64,000 nt of DNA from Flavisolibacter nicotianae (GTDB lineage Bacteria > Bacteroidota > Bacteroidia > Chitinophagales > Chitinophagaceae), in contig NZ_RBCI01000013.1 in the NCBI RefSeq assembly GCF_003628535.1, forward strand, positions 1-64,000, written 5' to 3'. The number at the start of each line of letters is the position of its first letter. Positions within the stretch are counted from its first letter, which is position 1. The notes under the pieces were generated by a model that saw only the letters and a list, made by a program, of their open reading frames with translations, searched no databases and was not told the origin of the DNA. Positions 12,352 to 20,078 of this stretch are shown here, one piece after another. The position numbers and the translations under genes are program-made.

Positions 12352-12662
12352 AACGACCATCCCCTCCCCGGAGGGGAGCAAAGAGGAAAGGACTGGATCA
12401 AAAGAACCCAGGGGTGGGTCCGGAAAAACAGGATAAACAGGATAGATACAGACAACGCAAAGGAGCTGCATAAAAGGGATAAACAGGAAGGACCCGAAGG
12501 AAGAAGAAAGTGATCGCTCGAAAGCGGCCATCCCCTTTGGGGGAAACAAGGAGTGAATGATTAAATGAAAACAACCCGGAGGTGGAGTCAAACGAAACGA
12601 CCATCCCCTCCGGGGAGGGAGCAAAGAGGATAAGGCTGGATCAAAAGAACGCAGGGGTGGGT
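12352..12662. repeat. Three degenerate copies of the CCCCTCC-hairpin / GGGGTGGGT repeat
   Basis: Copy A 12352-12419 and copy C about 12594-12662 share the order: ACGACCATCCCCTCC hairpin, GGAGGGAGCAAAGAGG, then CTGGATCAAAAGAAC, then CAGGGGTGGGT. Copy B (about 12521-12590) is diverged, with a CCCCTTTGGGGG hairpin and a GGAGGTGGAGTC end. Related copies lie at 47068-47105 and 49034-49180. Copies of this form are known as common intergenic repeats in Bacteroidota. Confidence 0.75.
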
Positions 12663-12706
12663 TAGATCCCAAACATGGGTTCAATAGATAGGAGAACAAT
12701 CAATCT

Positions 12707-12726
12707 CCCTCTCCACGTGGAGAGGG
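12707..12726. repeat. 20-bp perfect palindrome (CCCTCTCC..GGAGAGGG type)
   Basis: CCCTCTCCAC pairs perfectly with GTGGAGAGGG, and TCGGGGTGAGG follows. This resembles a REP-like sequence found in many bacteria; only one copy was seen here. Confidence 0.55.
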
Positions 12727-12777
12727 TCGGGGTGAGGTAGAAGCAGCCACACCGCCCAATGGGAATGACTAAAAAAA

Positions 12778-12812
12778 CCCTTGTGCCCCTCTGGGCCTCT
12801 GTGGTTCAAAAA
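12778..12812 (+). repeat. GTGGTTCAAAAA leader repeat, copy 1
   Basis: Reads CCTTGTGCCCCTCTGGGC, then CTCTGTGGTTCAAAAAAA. It ends about 55 bp before the UpxY gene. Related copies lie at 13553-13596 and 14000-14092. Confidence 0.7.
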
Positions 12813-12865
12813 AAATAACCTTCCGTTACAAAAACGATGTGACTGAGGGACAGCGAAGCTTTGCC

Positions 12866-13366
12866 ATGACTGATCCGGTAAAAAATTGGTACGCCGTCTA
12901 TACCCTCCCGCGCTGGGAGAAAAAGATTGCCCGCAAACTCGAAGAGGCCGGCATCGAAGCCTATTGCCCCCTCAACCGGGTGCAGCGCCAGTGGAGCGAC
13001 CGCAAAAAAACCGTCCACGAGCCCCTCTTCAAAGGCTATGTGTTTGTACGCCTCGAAGAAGCCGTCAAATGGGAGGTGAAGGCCGTCCAGGGCATCCTGA
13101 ACTTTGTCTACTGGAACGGCAAACCCGGCATCATCCGCGACGAGGAGATCGACACCATCAAGCGCTTCCTCAACCATTTTTCCGACGTGCAGGTCGACGA
13201 GTACCGTCTCGGTGTCGATGCTAAAGTAAAGATCAAGGGCGGTGTCCTGATGAACTACGAAGGCACCATCGTGGAAGTGGCCGGCAACCGCGCCTGGGTC
13301 CGGATCGACTCCATGGGCCTCCGCCTCTCCGCCATCTTCGAAAAAAAGAACCTCGAACCGATTTGA
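12866..13366 (+). CDS. UpxY-type transcription antiterminator (NusG family)
   Basis: Specialised NusG paralogue, 166 residues. The N-terminal NGN domain starts NWYAVYTLPRWEKK and continues through AYCPLNRV and FKGYVFVRL. The C-terminal KOW-like part (VKIKGGVLMNYEGTIVEVAG) is followed by a short tail. In Bacteroides, UpxY proteins bind the 5' part of their own capsule operon and prevent premature termination; that role is inferred here from family and position, just upstream of the EPS biosynthesis run. The ATG at 12866 is chosen because the conserved KNWYAVYT motif follows it closely. A transcribed leader would pass through the repeats before the GxxExxY and asnB genes. It could alternatively be a plain NusG homologue, but the EPS context argues against that. 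Confidence 0.88.
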   Translation: MTDPVKNWYAVYTLPRWEKKIARKLEEAGIEAYCPLNRVQRQWSDRKKTVHEPLFKGYVFVRLEEAVKWEVKAVQGILNFVYWNGKPGIIRDEEIDTIKRFLNHFSDVQVDEYRLGVDAKVKIKGGVLMNYEGTIVEVAGNRAWVRIDSMGLRLSAIFEKKNLEPI

Positions 13367-13552
13367 GTAAGGAAAAGGCAACGAGGCATCGAGGCATCGA
13401 GGCAAAAAGCAACACAAACAGCAATCTGACAGCGGAAAGGTCGCAACCTGAAAGCAGGAGCTGGCCTGGCAGGAAAAAGTTAACTGCACGGCATAAAAGA
13501 TAGTGCTGGAATAAGAAAAACCTTGGTTCCGTTCTGCCTTCATGGTTTAAAA

Positions 13553-13596
13553 AACTTCGTGACCCTTCGTGCCGTTGTGCCTTTGTGGTTCAAAAA
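13553..13596 (+). repeat. GTGGTTCAAAAA leader repeat, copy 2
   Basis: Reads AACTTCGTGACCCTTCGTGC, then CGTTGTGCCTTTGTGGTTCAAAAAC. It ends 13 bp before the GxxExxY gene. A more diverged half copy (TGCCTTCATGGTTTAAAA) lies just upstream at about 13536-13553. Confidence 0.7.
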
Positions 13597-13609
13597 CCCC
13601 TGAAATTCG

Positions 13610-13996
13610 ATGTCTGAGCTGCCTGTTTATACAGAAAACTTCGCAAAGGAGATCGTCGATATCGCATTCAGTATCCACAAAGAACTCGGCCCTGGTCTGT
13701 TGGAAAGTGTTTACGAAAAGTGTTTCTGTTACGAACTCGAACAACGGGATATCGATTTTGTCCGTCAGCAGGAAGTTGCGATTGTTTACGGCGATTTGAC
13801 AATCGATGAAGGACTGCATTTAGATATTTTAGTAGACAATAAAATCATCATCGAACTAAAAGCACAGGAAAATCATCATCCTGTTTGGGAAGCGCAACGC
13901 TTGAGTTATTTAAAATTGAGCAAAAAACGTCTGGGCTTCCTCATCAACTTGCATGTTCCGGTGATAAAGAATGGAATCAAACGCATGATCCTCTAA
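13610..13996 (+). CDS. GxxExxY family protein (PD-(D/E)XK nuclease-like fold)
   Basis: Small cytoplasmic protein of 128 residues. It shows the family signature HKELGPGLLESVYEK (GxxExxY) near residue 23 and the core LDILVDNKIIIELKA, where the Asp and the ExK pair fit a PD-(D/E)XK fold. QRLSYLKLSKKRLGFLINL and the usual C-terminus VIKNGIKRMIL follow. The family is widespread in Bacteroidota and Cyanobacteria, and its biochemical function is not established to my knowledge. Here it sits alone between the UpxY gene and asnB, flanked on both sides by the same leader repeat. That arrangement may mean it was inserted together with a repeat unit. A nuclease activity should not be assumed. Confidence 0.85.
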   Translation: MSELPVYTENFAKEIVDIAFSIHKELGPGLLESVYEKCFCYELEQRDIDFVRQQEVAIVYGDLTIDEGLHLDILVDNKIIIELKAQENHHPVWEAQRLSYLKLSKKRLGFLINLHVPVIKNGIKRMIL

Positions 13997-13999
13997 ATG

Positions 14000-14092
14000 G
14001 ATTCGTGTCCCTTCGCACCCTTTTGTCTTTGTGGTTCAAAAAAACAACCTTAGTGTCCCTTCGCGCCTCCGCACCTTCGTGGTTCAAAAAAA
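14000..14092 (+). repeat. GTGGTTCAAAAA leader repeat, two tandem copies (3 and 4)
   Basis: Copy 3 (14000-14046) reads TTCGTGTCCCTTCGCACCC then TCTTTGTGGTTCAAAAAAA. Copy 4 (14047-14092) reads TTAGTGTCCCTTCGCGCC then CACCTTCGTGGTTCAAAAAA. Copy 4 runs directly into the asnB ATG, so the repeat itself supplies the whole leader next to the start codon. Confidence 0.75.
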
Positions 14093-15913
14093 ATGTGTAG
14101 GATAGCCGGCATAGCATCCCTTTCCCTTCCAGCGGAAGAACTGCGTCCCACGGTGGCTGCCATGTGCCAGGCCCTGCGCCACGGTGGCCCCGACGACGAA
14201 GGCCTCTATGCCTGCGAGCAGTACAACCTGGTGCTCGGCCACCGCCGCCTGGCCCTTATCGACCTGCAGCCGACCGGCCACCAGCCCATGCACTACGGCG
14301 ACGGCCGGTATACGATCGCCTACAACGGGGAGATCTACAATTACAAAGACCTGCGGGCCGAGCTAAAAGCGCTGGGCCACAGCTTTCGCTCCACCAGCGA
14401 CACCGAAGTGATTCTCGCCGCCTTTGCCGCCTGGGGCACGGCCGCCTTTGCCCGCTTCAACGGCATGTTCGCCTTTGCCCTGCTCGACAGCGAAGCGGGA
14501 GAACTCTACCTCGTCCGCGATCTCCTGGGCATCAAGCCCCTCTATTATTGGCGCCACAAGGCCACCCTGGTTTTTGCCTCCGAGGTCCGGGCCTTTTATT
14601 GCCTCGACAATCCCCCGGCCGAACACCCGCACTGGCCGGTCTACCTCATGGCCTACGGCCACCTCCCCGAACCCGTCACCACGCTCGACGGGGTGCGGCC
14701 CCTGCAAAAAGGCACCTTCCTCCGCTACAGCCTGCACACGGGCGAGGGGCGAACGGAAGCCTTCGACACCCTGAGCATGTTCGAAAAAGAGCTCGACCGC
14801 GGCCAGGCCGTCCGCCAGGTCGCCGCCCACCTGCGGACCGCCGTCAACCGCCACCTAGTATCCGACGCACCCATCGGGGTCTTCCTAAGTGGCGGCGTCG
14901 ATTCCTCCGTCATCGCCCTGGCAGCCGGTGAGCACCTCGGCGAACGGGTGGAGACTCTTTCCATGGATTTCCGCGAAAAAGCCTTTTCCGAAAGGGCCTA
15001 CCAGCAAAAAATGGTCGACCGGCTCTCCGGCCGCCACCACCGCTACCAGTTGGAAAAAGAGGAATTCCACTTTTTCCTCCCCGACATCATTGCCGCCATG
15101 GACCTGCCCTCCTCCGACGGCATCAACACCTGGTTCATTGCACGCTATGCCGCACAGTGCGGTCTCAAAGCCGTCCTGTCCGGCCTCGGTGGCGACGAGC
15201 TCTTTGGCGGTTACCCCTCCTTTCACCGCATGCGCACCGCGACCCGCCTGCAAAAGGCAGCGGTACCGCTCCTGCGGTCCTTCCGCTATGCCAAAGAAAA
15301 AAAGCTCCGGCGCCTGGCCTTCCTGAGCCTTCCCGGCCTGGCAGGACTCTACCTTTTTTTACGGGGGCATTTCAGCCCCCTCACCATTGCCCGCTACCTC
15401 GACCTCGACGAACAGGAGGTCTGGGACCTGCTCGAAAGCGAGCCCGTACTGCCCGGCAACAACCACATGACTCCCGAAAACAGGGCAAGCTGGATGGAGA
15501 TGAACCTCTACATGCAAAACCAGCTCCTTCGCGATACCGATGTCATGAGCATGACTCACGGTGTGGAGATCCGGGTGCCCATGCTCGACAAAGACCTGGT
15601 GAAGACCACCCTCCGCCTGCCCTCCGCCGTGAAATACGCCGGGCCCGCAGCCAAAGGCCTCCTCGTCGATGCCTTCCGCCGCGAGCTGCCCCGCGAAGTC
15701 TGGGACCGCCGCAAAATGGGCTTTTCCTTTCCCTTCGCCGACTGGATGAAGGAAGACGAATGGATCCGTTCCAAGATCCTGAGTGGTAGCCCCGCTTCCG
15801 TTCGCCTGATGCAGCAATTCGAAAGGGGCCGGCTTCATTGGTCCGGCCTCATGAGCATTCTCCTGTTACGAACCCACCGCTATGCCGCCCCGCGTACTTT
15901 TCTTGGCGCTTAA
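14093..15913 (+). CDS. asnB: Asparagine synthase-like glutamine amidotransferase (AsnB family)
   Basis: ATP-dependent amidotransferase of 606 residues. The N-terminal class-II glutaminase domain begins MCRIAGI, with catalytic Cys2; position 3 is Arg where Gly is most usual. Its motifs HRRLALIDL and YNGEIYNY place the glutamine-binding residues. The C-terminal synthetase domain has the PP-loop LSGGVDSS (about residue 265) and LSGLGGDELFGGY. In EPS loci such proteins are thought to amidate sugar carboxylates or similar groups rather than to make free asparagine; that is inference here. Start: ATG fused to the end of a leader repeat, with no Shine-Dalgarno sequence. The 3' end overlaps the following GT4 gene by 32 bp, so the two are co-translated in different frames. 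Base composition is GC-rich, unlike the genes after 17.1 kb. Confidence 0.88.
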   Translation: MCRIAGIASLSLPAEELRPTVAAMCQALRHGGPDDEGLYACEQYNLVLGHRRLALIDLQPTGHQPMHYGDGRYTIAYNGEIYNYKDLRAELKALGHSFRSTSDTEVILAAFAAWGTAAFARFNGMFAFALLDSEAGELYLVRDLLGIKPLYYWRHKATLVFASEVRAFYCLDNPPAEHPHWPVYLMAYGHLPEPVTTLDGVRPLQKGTFLRYSLHTGEGRTEAFDTLSMFEKELDRGQAVRQVAAHLRTAVNRHLVSDAPIGVFLSGGVDSSVIALAAGEHLGERVETLSMDFREKAFSERAYQQKMVDRLSGRHHRYQLEKEEFHFFLPDIIAAMDLPSSDGINTWFIARYAAQCGLKAVLSGLGGDELFGGYPSFHRMRTATRLQKAAVPLLRSFRYAKEKKLRRLAFLSLPGLAGLYLFLRGHFSPLTIARYLDLDEQEVWDLLESEPVLPGNNHMTPENRASWMEMNLYMQNQLLRDTDVMSMTHGVEIRVPMLDKDLVKTTLRLPSAVKYAGPAAKGLLVDAFRRELPREVWDRRKMGFSFPFADWMKEDEWIRSKILSGSPASVRLMQQFERGRLHWSGLMSILLLRTHRYAAPRTFLGA

Positions 15914-17060
15914 GGTCTTTTCCGCCACCGGCGGAATCGAAAAGGTCTCCCGCCTGGCAGGGAAGGCCCTCTGGGAGCTCTGTGGCCAGGGTTCCCGTTT
16001 CAGCCTGCACGCGGTGTACGACAACGATTCGCAGGTCATGGAAAAATATTTCCCGGGCACGGTCTTCCGGGGCTTCGGGGGCAACCGGGTCCGCTTTACG
16101 GTCGGGAGCATCCGGGCGGGCAGGGGCGCCGACTGGGTCGTGCTCAGCCACATCAACCTGCTTTCCGTTGGCTATGCCATCAAAATGGTATCGCCGAAAA
16201 CAAAGCTGGCCCTCATAGCCCACGGCATCGAGGTCTGGCAGGCGCTGCCGGCCTGGAAGCTTGCCATGCTCCGGGCCTGCGACCTGGTGCTGCCGGTGAG
16301 CCGCTTTACCCGCGACAAAATGCGTGAAATCTATGGCCTGGACGAGAACAAACTGGTGGTAGTGAACAACTGCCTGGATCCCTTTCTGCCCGAACCGGTT
16401 AGAGGTGAAAAATCAGCGCGGCTGCTCCAGAAGTATGGTCTGCAGCAAGGGGCTAGGATCGTACTGACCGTCAACCGGCTTTCGTATAATGAACGATACA
16501 AAGGCTATGATGAAGTGATGATGGCTATTAAGACCCTGAAGCGTGAAGAGCCGCTGATCCGTTACCTGATCGTGGGTAAATACGACGCGATGGAAAAAGC
16601 CCGCCTCGACCGGCTGATCCGGCAGCAGGGACTGCAGAACGAAGTGGTGTTTGCCGGCTTTGTGCCCGACGAGGACTTGGCAGAACACTTCAACCTGGCC
16701 GATGTCTACGCCATGCCCAGTCGCAAGGAAGGCTTCGGGATTGTCTTTATCGAAGCCCTCTATTATGGCTTGCCGGTGATTGCGGGCAACATCGATGGTT
16801 CGGTGGATGCCCTGGCCGATGGTGAATTGGGATATTTGGTAGATCCGGACTGGCCTACCGAGATCCTGGCAGCGTTGAAAAAAATTTTGCAAAGCAAGAC
16901 AAATCCTGCTTCCCGCCAGGGAGAAGTGATGGCCCGTTTTGGATTTGACGTTTACAAAAATGTGTTGGCCCAACTCATGGGCTTTGCCACGGAAAAAATT
17001 AATGCAGCTGAAAGAAAAGATCAGCCCTGCAGCCAGCTCGAAGAGTTGCAGGAATTATGA
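15882..17060 (+). CDS. Glycosyltransferase family 4
   Basis: GT-B fold glycosyltransferase of 392 residues. The N-terminal segment RVLFLALKVFSATGGIEKVS is the usual Gly-rich acceptor-side loop. The C-terminal domain has the donor-site motif SRKEGFGIVFIEALYYGLPV followed by DGSVDALADGELGYLVDP, typical of GT4. It starts inside asnB (32-bp overlap) and stops 25 bp before the Wzm gene. The first half is GC-rich and the second half is visibly more AT-rich, so the compositional boundary of the locus appears to fall within or just after this gene. Donor and linkage cannot be told from sequence. Confidence 0.88.
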   Translation: MPPRVLFLALKVFSATGGIEKVSRLAGKALWELCGQGSRFSLHAVYDNDSQVMEKYFPGTVFRGFGGNRVRFTVGSIRAGRGADWVVLSHINLLSVGYAIKMVSPKTKLALIAHGIEVWQALPAWKLAMLRACDLVLPVSRFTRDKMREIYGLDENKLVVVNNCLDPFLPEPVRGEKSARLLQKYGLQQGARIVLTVNRLSYNERYKGYDEVMMAIKTLKREEPLIRYLIVGKYDAMEKARLDRLIRQQGLQNEVVFAGFVPDEDLAEHFNLADVYAMPSRKEGFGIVFIEALYYGLPVIAGNIDGSVDALADGELGYLVDPDWPTEILAALKKILQSKTNPASRQGEVMARFGFDVYKNVLAQLMGFATEKINAAERKDQPCSQLEELQEL

Positions 17061-17074
17061 AAATAACATCAAAA

Positions 17075-17080
17075 GGGAGG
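17075..17080 (+). promoter_or_regulatory. Shine-Dalgarno-like site deciding the GTG start of wzm
   Basis: GGGAGG lies 5 nt before GTG 17086. Strong SD sequences are rare in this window. The neighbouring ATG at 17057 is out of frame, so this site supports the GTG start. Confidence 0.65.
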
Positions 17081-17085
17081 TAAAC

Positions 17086-17982
17086 GTGGAAATACTGTCT
17101 GAACCAAAACTGATCAAAACAACAGCAACAGTCGAAAAAGAAGACTGGGATCTGGTGATTGAACCAAAGGCAGGCTTGTTTGCCATCAAACTGCGGGAGA
17201 TTTGGCATTACAGGGACTTGTTGATCCTCTTCGTAAAGCGAGATCTCACAGCCCAATACAAGCAAACCATACTGGGTCCATTGTGGCATGTTATTCAACC
17301 GGTTCTTACTACCCTTACATTTTTGGTGGTCTTTCATAAAATTGCAGGTATTCGCACCGACGGTATCGAACCGGTACTTTTTTACATGAGTGGTATTACC
17401 ATCTGGAATTATTTTACTGCTTGTTTTACACATACCTCGAACACATTTGTGGGCAATGCTGGCATTTTTGGTAAGGTATATTTTCCCCGGCTTGTACTTC
17501 CTCTGTCTGCATTATTGTCAAACATGGTCAGGCTGGGCATTCAGTTCAGTCTATTGTTGGCGGTTATGTTTTATTTACATTTGGTCAATGGCACTCCAAT
17601 CGCCATAGGTTTCCATTGGCTCTTGTTGCCTGTCATTATCTTGCTAATGGCTGGAACAGGGCTCGGGCTTGGCATTATCATCTCATCGCTCACCACTAAG
17701 TACAGGGATCTTGGCGTTCTGGTTGGTTTTGGCATTCAGTTGCTGATGTATGCAACGCCGGTTGCTTATCCTTTGTCGTTTTTAAAGAGCAAATCCATAC
17801 TAGCGCTTGTTTCTTGGAATCCACTCAGTTCTGTTGTAGAAGGATTTCGGTACGCATTGTTCGGGACAAACAGTTATTCAATTACCTCACTTGGCTATAG
17901 TGTGATGTTTGTACTTCTGGTTCTCTTGGTTGGCGCAGTCCTTTTCAGTAGGGTCGAAAGAACATTCATGGACACTGTATAA
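17086..17982 (+). CDS. wzm: ABC-2 type polysaccharide exporter permease (Wzm-like)
   Basis: Inner-membrane half of an ABC exporter for undecaprenyl-linked polysaccharide, 298 residues from GTG 17086. It has the family's cytoplasmic N-terminal motif (EIWHYRDLLILFVKRDL), then YKQTILGPLWHVIQP entering the first membrane helix, and about six TM segments. The conserved C-terminal part WNPLSSVVEGFRYALFG and RVERTFMDTV is present. It is followed after 66 bp by the matching ATPase. Longer in-frame starts upstream lie inside the GT4 gene and lack conservation. Confidence 0.92.
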   Translation: MEILSEPKLIKTTATVEKEDWDLVIEPKAGLFAIKLREIWHYRDLLILFVKRDLTAQYKQTILGPLWHVIQPVLTTLTFLVVFHKIAGIRTDGIEPVLFYMSGITIWNYFTACFTHTSNTFVGNAGIFGKVYFPRLVLPLSALLSNMVRLGIQFSLLLAVMFYLHLVNGTPIAIGFHWLLLPVIILLMAGTGLGLGIIISSLTTKYRDLGVLVGFGIQLLMYATPVAYPLSFLKSKSILALVSWNPLSSVVEGFRYALFGTNSYSITSLGYSVMFVLLVLLVGAVLFSRVERTFMDTV

Positions 17983-18048
17983 AACAGGAAAAACAGTAGT
18001 CACCGGATCAGCTAAGTAGGAATTTAAATAAATGATTTAATTCGAAAG

Positions 18049-19359
18049 ATGAGTAGAACAGTTATTCGGGTCGAGAACCTTTCAAAACAATACCGTCTTG
18101 GACAGGTAAGCACAGGCACCTTGGGTCATGACCTGAATCGGTGGTGGCACCGTGTGAGAGGGAAAGACGATCCTTATTTGAAAATTGGTGAGGTAAACGA
18201 CCGTACTCGTATGGGAAGTACCGACTATGTCTGGGCATTAAAAAACATCAACTTCGAGGTAAAGGATGGTGAAGTGCTGGGCATTATCGGCCGCAATGGA
18301 GCCGGGAAAAGCACTTTGCTGAAAATCTTAAGCCGGACCACTGCACCTACCCACGGTAGTGTGAAAATCAAAGGGCACATTGCAAGTTTGCTCGAGGTTG
18401 GAACAGGATTTCATCCGGAGTTGAGTGGACGAGAAAACATTTTTCTCAACGGCGCCATTCTCGGCATGACGAAGGAGGAAATCAAACGACGCTTCGATCA
18501 GATTGTTGATTTTGCCGGTGTGGAGCGATACATTGATACACCGGTTAAGCGGTATAGCAGTGGCATGTATGTGCGGCTTGCCTTTTCCGTAGCGGCACAC
18601 CTTGAACCGGAGATCATGATCCTGGACGAAGTGCTGGCTGTTGGAGATGCAGAGTTTCAGAACAAGTGTATCGGACGCATGAGGGAAGTCAGCGAAAAAG
18701 ACGGCCGGACAATCTTGTTCGTGAGCCACAATATGGAAATCATCAACCGGATTTGCGACCGTGTGATCCTTCTCAAAAACGGAACAATTGGTCGCGAAGG
18801 AACAGTTGAGAGTGTAACATCAGCCTACCTGCGTTCCGACCTTGGAACCTCATCGCATCGTAATTGGACGGATGCTGCTGCTGTTCCAGGGAACGACTTC
18901 ATGCAACTGCTGGAAGCAAGGGTGCACAATACAAAAGGTGAGACAAAAGAAATCATGGAAGTTTCTGAACAGGTAGGTATTACGTTCACATTTCGGGTCT
19001 TGCAGCCGGTACGAAAGTTTACCCACGGATTTACGATCAAGAACGAATCCGGGCTGGTCGTTTTCAGTAGTCATGATCTGAATACCTCAATCGGGAAGGA
19101 AGAGACAAGGCTGCCTGGCTTGTACGAAGTCACCGGGTGGATTCCACCGCATTTTTTGGCGGAAGGCTTGTTTACGATTGCCGTTGCAGCTTTTGAAAAC
19201 TACGGAAGTTTACATATTCACTTCAACGAACCCGAAGCGCTGGCATTTACGGTTATCGACTATATCGATGGCAATTCGGCTCGCGGCTTTTATCCTGGGA
19301 GGTTCCCAGGTATTGTCAGGCCTTTGCTCCAATGGGAAGCACGTACCATTCATTCATAA
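18049..19359 (+). CDS. wzt: ABC exporter ATPase with C-terminal glycan-binding-like domain (Wzt-like)
   Basis: Energises export through Wzm. The nucleotide-binding domain has Walker A GRNGAGKST (about residue 81), the signature YSSGMYVRLAFSVAA, Walker B IMILDEVLAVGD and the switch His in FVSHN. After about residue 250 comes an extra beta-rich domain of about 170 residues (from NDFMQLLEARVHN to RPLLQWEA). It matches the Wzt C-terminal carbohydrate-binding type found in exporters that recognise a terminal chain modification. At 436 residues it has the length of such extended Wzt proteins rather than short KpsT-like ones. Two methyltransferase genes follow directly, which fits a methyl cap as the recognised mark (inference). 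Confidence 0.93.
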   Translation: MSRTVIRVENLSKQYRLGQVSTGTLGHDLNRWWHRVRGKDDPYLKIGEVNDRTRMGSTDYVWALKNINFEVKDGEVLGIIGRNGAGKSTLLKILSRTTAPTHGSVKIKGHIASLLEVGTGFHPELSGRENIFLNGAILGMTKEEIKRRFDQIVDFAGVERYIDTPVKRYSSGMYVRLAFSVAAHLEPEIMILDEVLAVGDAEFQNKCIGRMREVSEKDGRTILFVSHNMEIINRICDRVILLKNGTIGREGTVESVTSAYLRSDLGTSSHRNWTDAAAVPGNDFMQLLEARVHNTKGETKEIMEVSEQVGITFTFRVLQPVRKFTHGFTIKNESGLVVFSSHDLNTSIGKEETRLPGLYEVTGWIPPHFLAEGLFTIAVAAFENYGSLHIHFNEPEALAFTVIDYIDGNSARGFYPGRFPGIVRPLLQWEARTIHS

Positions 19360-19374
19360 ATTAAAACTTTGTTT

Positions 19375-20028
19375 GTGAGTTTACTTAGACGAATTATAAG
19401 ACAAAAAGAAAAGCTTCGTGTAAGAGGAGAAAACTTTTCTTTGACAGGCGTCTACAAGGGTCATTACAACATTACGTACAAAGGTGTTCCCTGTCTCAAA
19501 TGCCCCTTCGATTATGTACTTTACCAAATGATCATCCAGGAAGTAAAGCCTGATCTGATCGTGGAGATTGGTGCCAACCATGGGGGCAGCGCCTATTACA
19601 TGGCCGATTTGCTGAATGCTATCGGTCACGGCCAAATACACAGCATTGACATTGCAGATAGGGTGCCTGATGAAGTGAAGAAACATCCAAGGATAAAATT
19701 TTTCTTTGATGGTTGGGAAAAATACGATCTCAGCCAGATTAAAGGCGAACGAATTTTGGTGATCGAAGACGCTTCACACCATTACGACAACACCCTCGCT
19801 GCTATCAACCATTTTGCACCGGTTGTAACAAAAGACTCCTATCTCATTGTGGAGGATGGAATCATCGACCGATTGGGGTTGACCGAAAATTTTAACGGTG
19901 GCCCGGTACGTGCAATCAAGGAATTTCTTCCCGTTCATCCTGAATTTGTCCTGGATCTCAAATGGCACAACTTCTTTGGAGAAGGCGCTACTTTCAATAC
20001 AATGGGTTATCTGAAGCGGGTGAAATAA
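19375..20028 (+). CDS. CmcI-like class I SAM methyltransferase / hydroxylase family protein
   Basis: 217 residues. The SAM-binding segment DLIVEIGANHGGSAYYMADL (about residues 59-78) is followed by HSIDIADRVP. VIEDASHHYDNTLAAI and LIVEDGIIDRLG then match the CmcI/rhamnosyl O-methyltransferase family. No ATG fits; GTG at 19375 is chosen, with TTG 19369 possible, only 15 bp after wzt. It probably methylates a sugar of the exported glycan. The family also includes proteins called cephalosporin hydroxylases, so the reaction stays open. Confidence 0.75.
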   Translation: MSLLRRIIRQKEKLRVRGENFSLTGVYKGHYNITYKGVPCLKCPFDYVLYQMIIQEVKPDLIVEIGANHGGSAYYMADLLNAIGHGQIHSIDIADRVPDEVKKHPRIKFFFDGWEKYDLSQIKGERILVIEDASHHYDNTLAAINHFAPVVTKDSYLIVEDGIIDRLGLTENFNGGPVRAIKEFLPVHPEFVLDLKWHNFFGEGATFNTMGYLKRVK

Positions 20029-20078
20029 CGGCTTCGTTTATCCAGTGAAAAACAATAGAAAACAATTCCTTTCAGAGC

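Larger units (their letters stand above)
12286..12865. other. Repeat-packed intergenic region before the UpxY gene
   Basis: About 580 bp filled mainly with dispersed repeats: three degenerate copies of a CCCCTCC/GGAGGGG hairpin repeat (12352-12662), a 20-bp perfect palindrome (12707-12726) and one GTGGTTCAAAAA-type repeat (12778-12812). No reading frame has coding character; the apparent minus-strand frames are translations of the repeats. The GTG at 12839 is in frame with the UpxY gene but lies upstream of a better ATG. Confidence 0.6.

Noticed and set aside
12198-12699. Minus-strand frames rich in Pro/Ser/Phe over the repeats
   Set aside because: They are translations of the dispersed repeats; the same wording recurs at other repeat copies.
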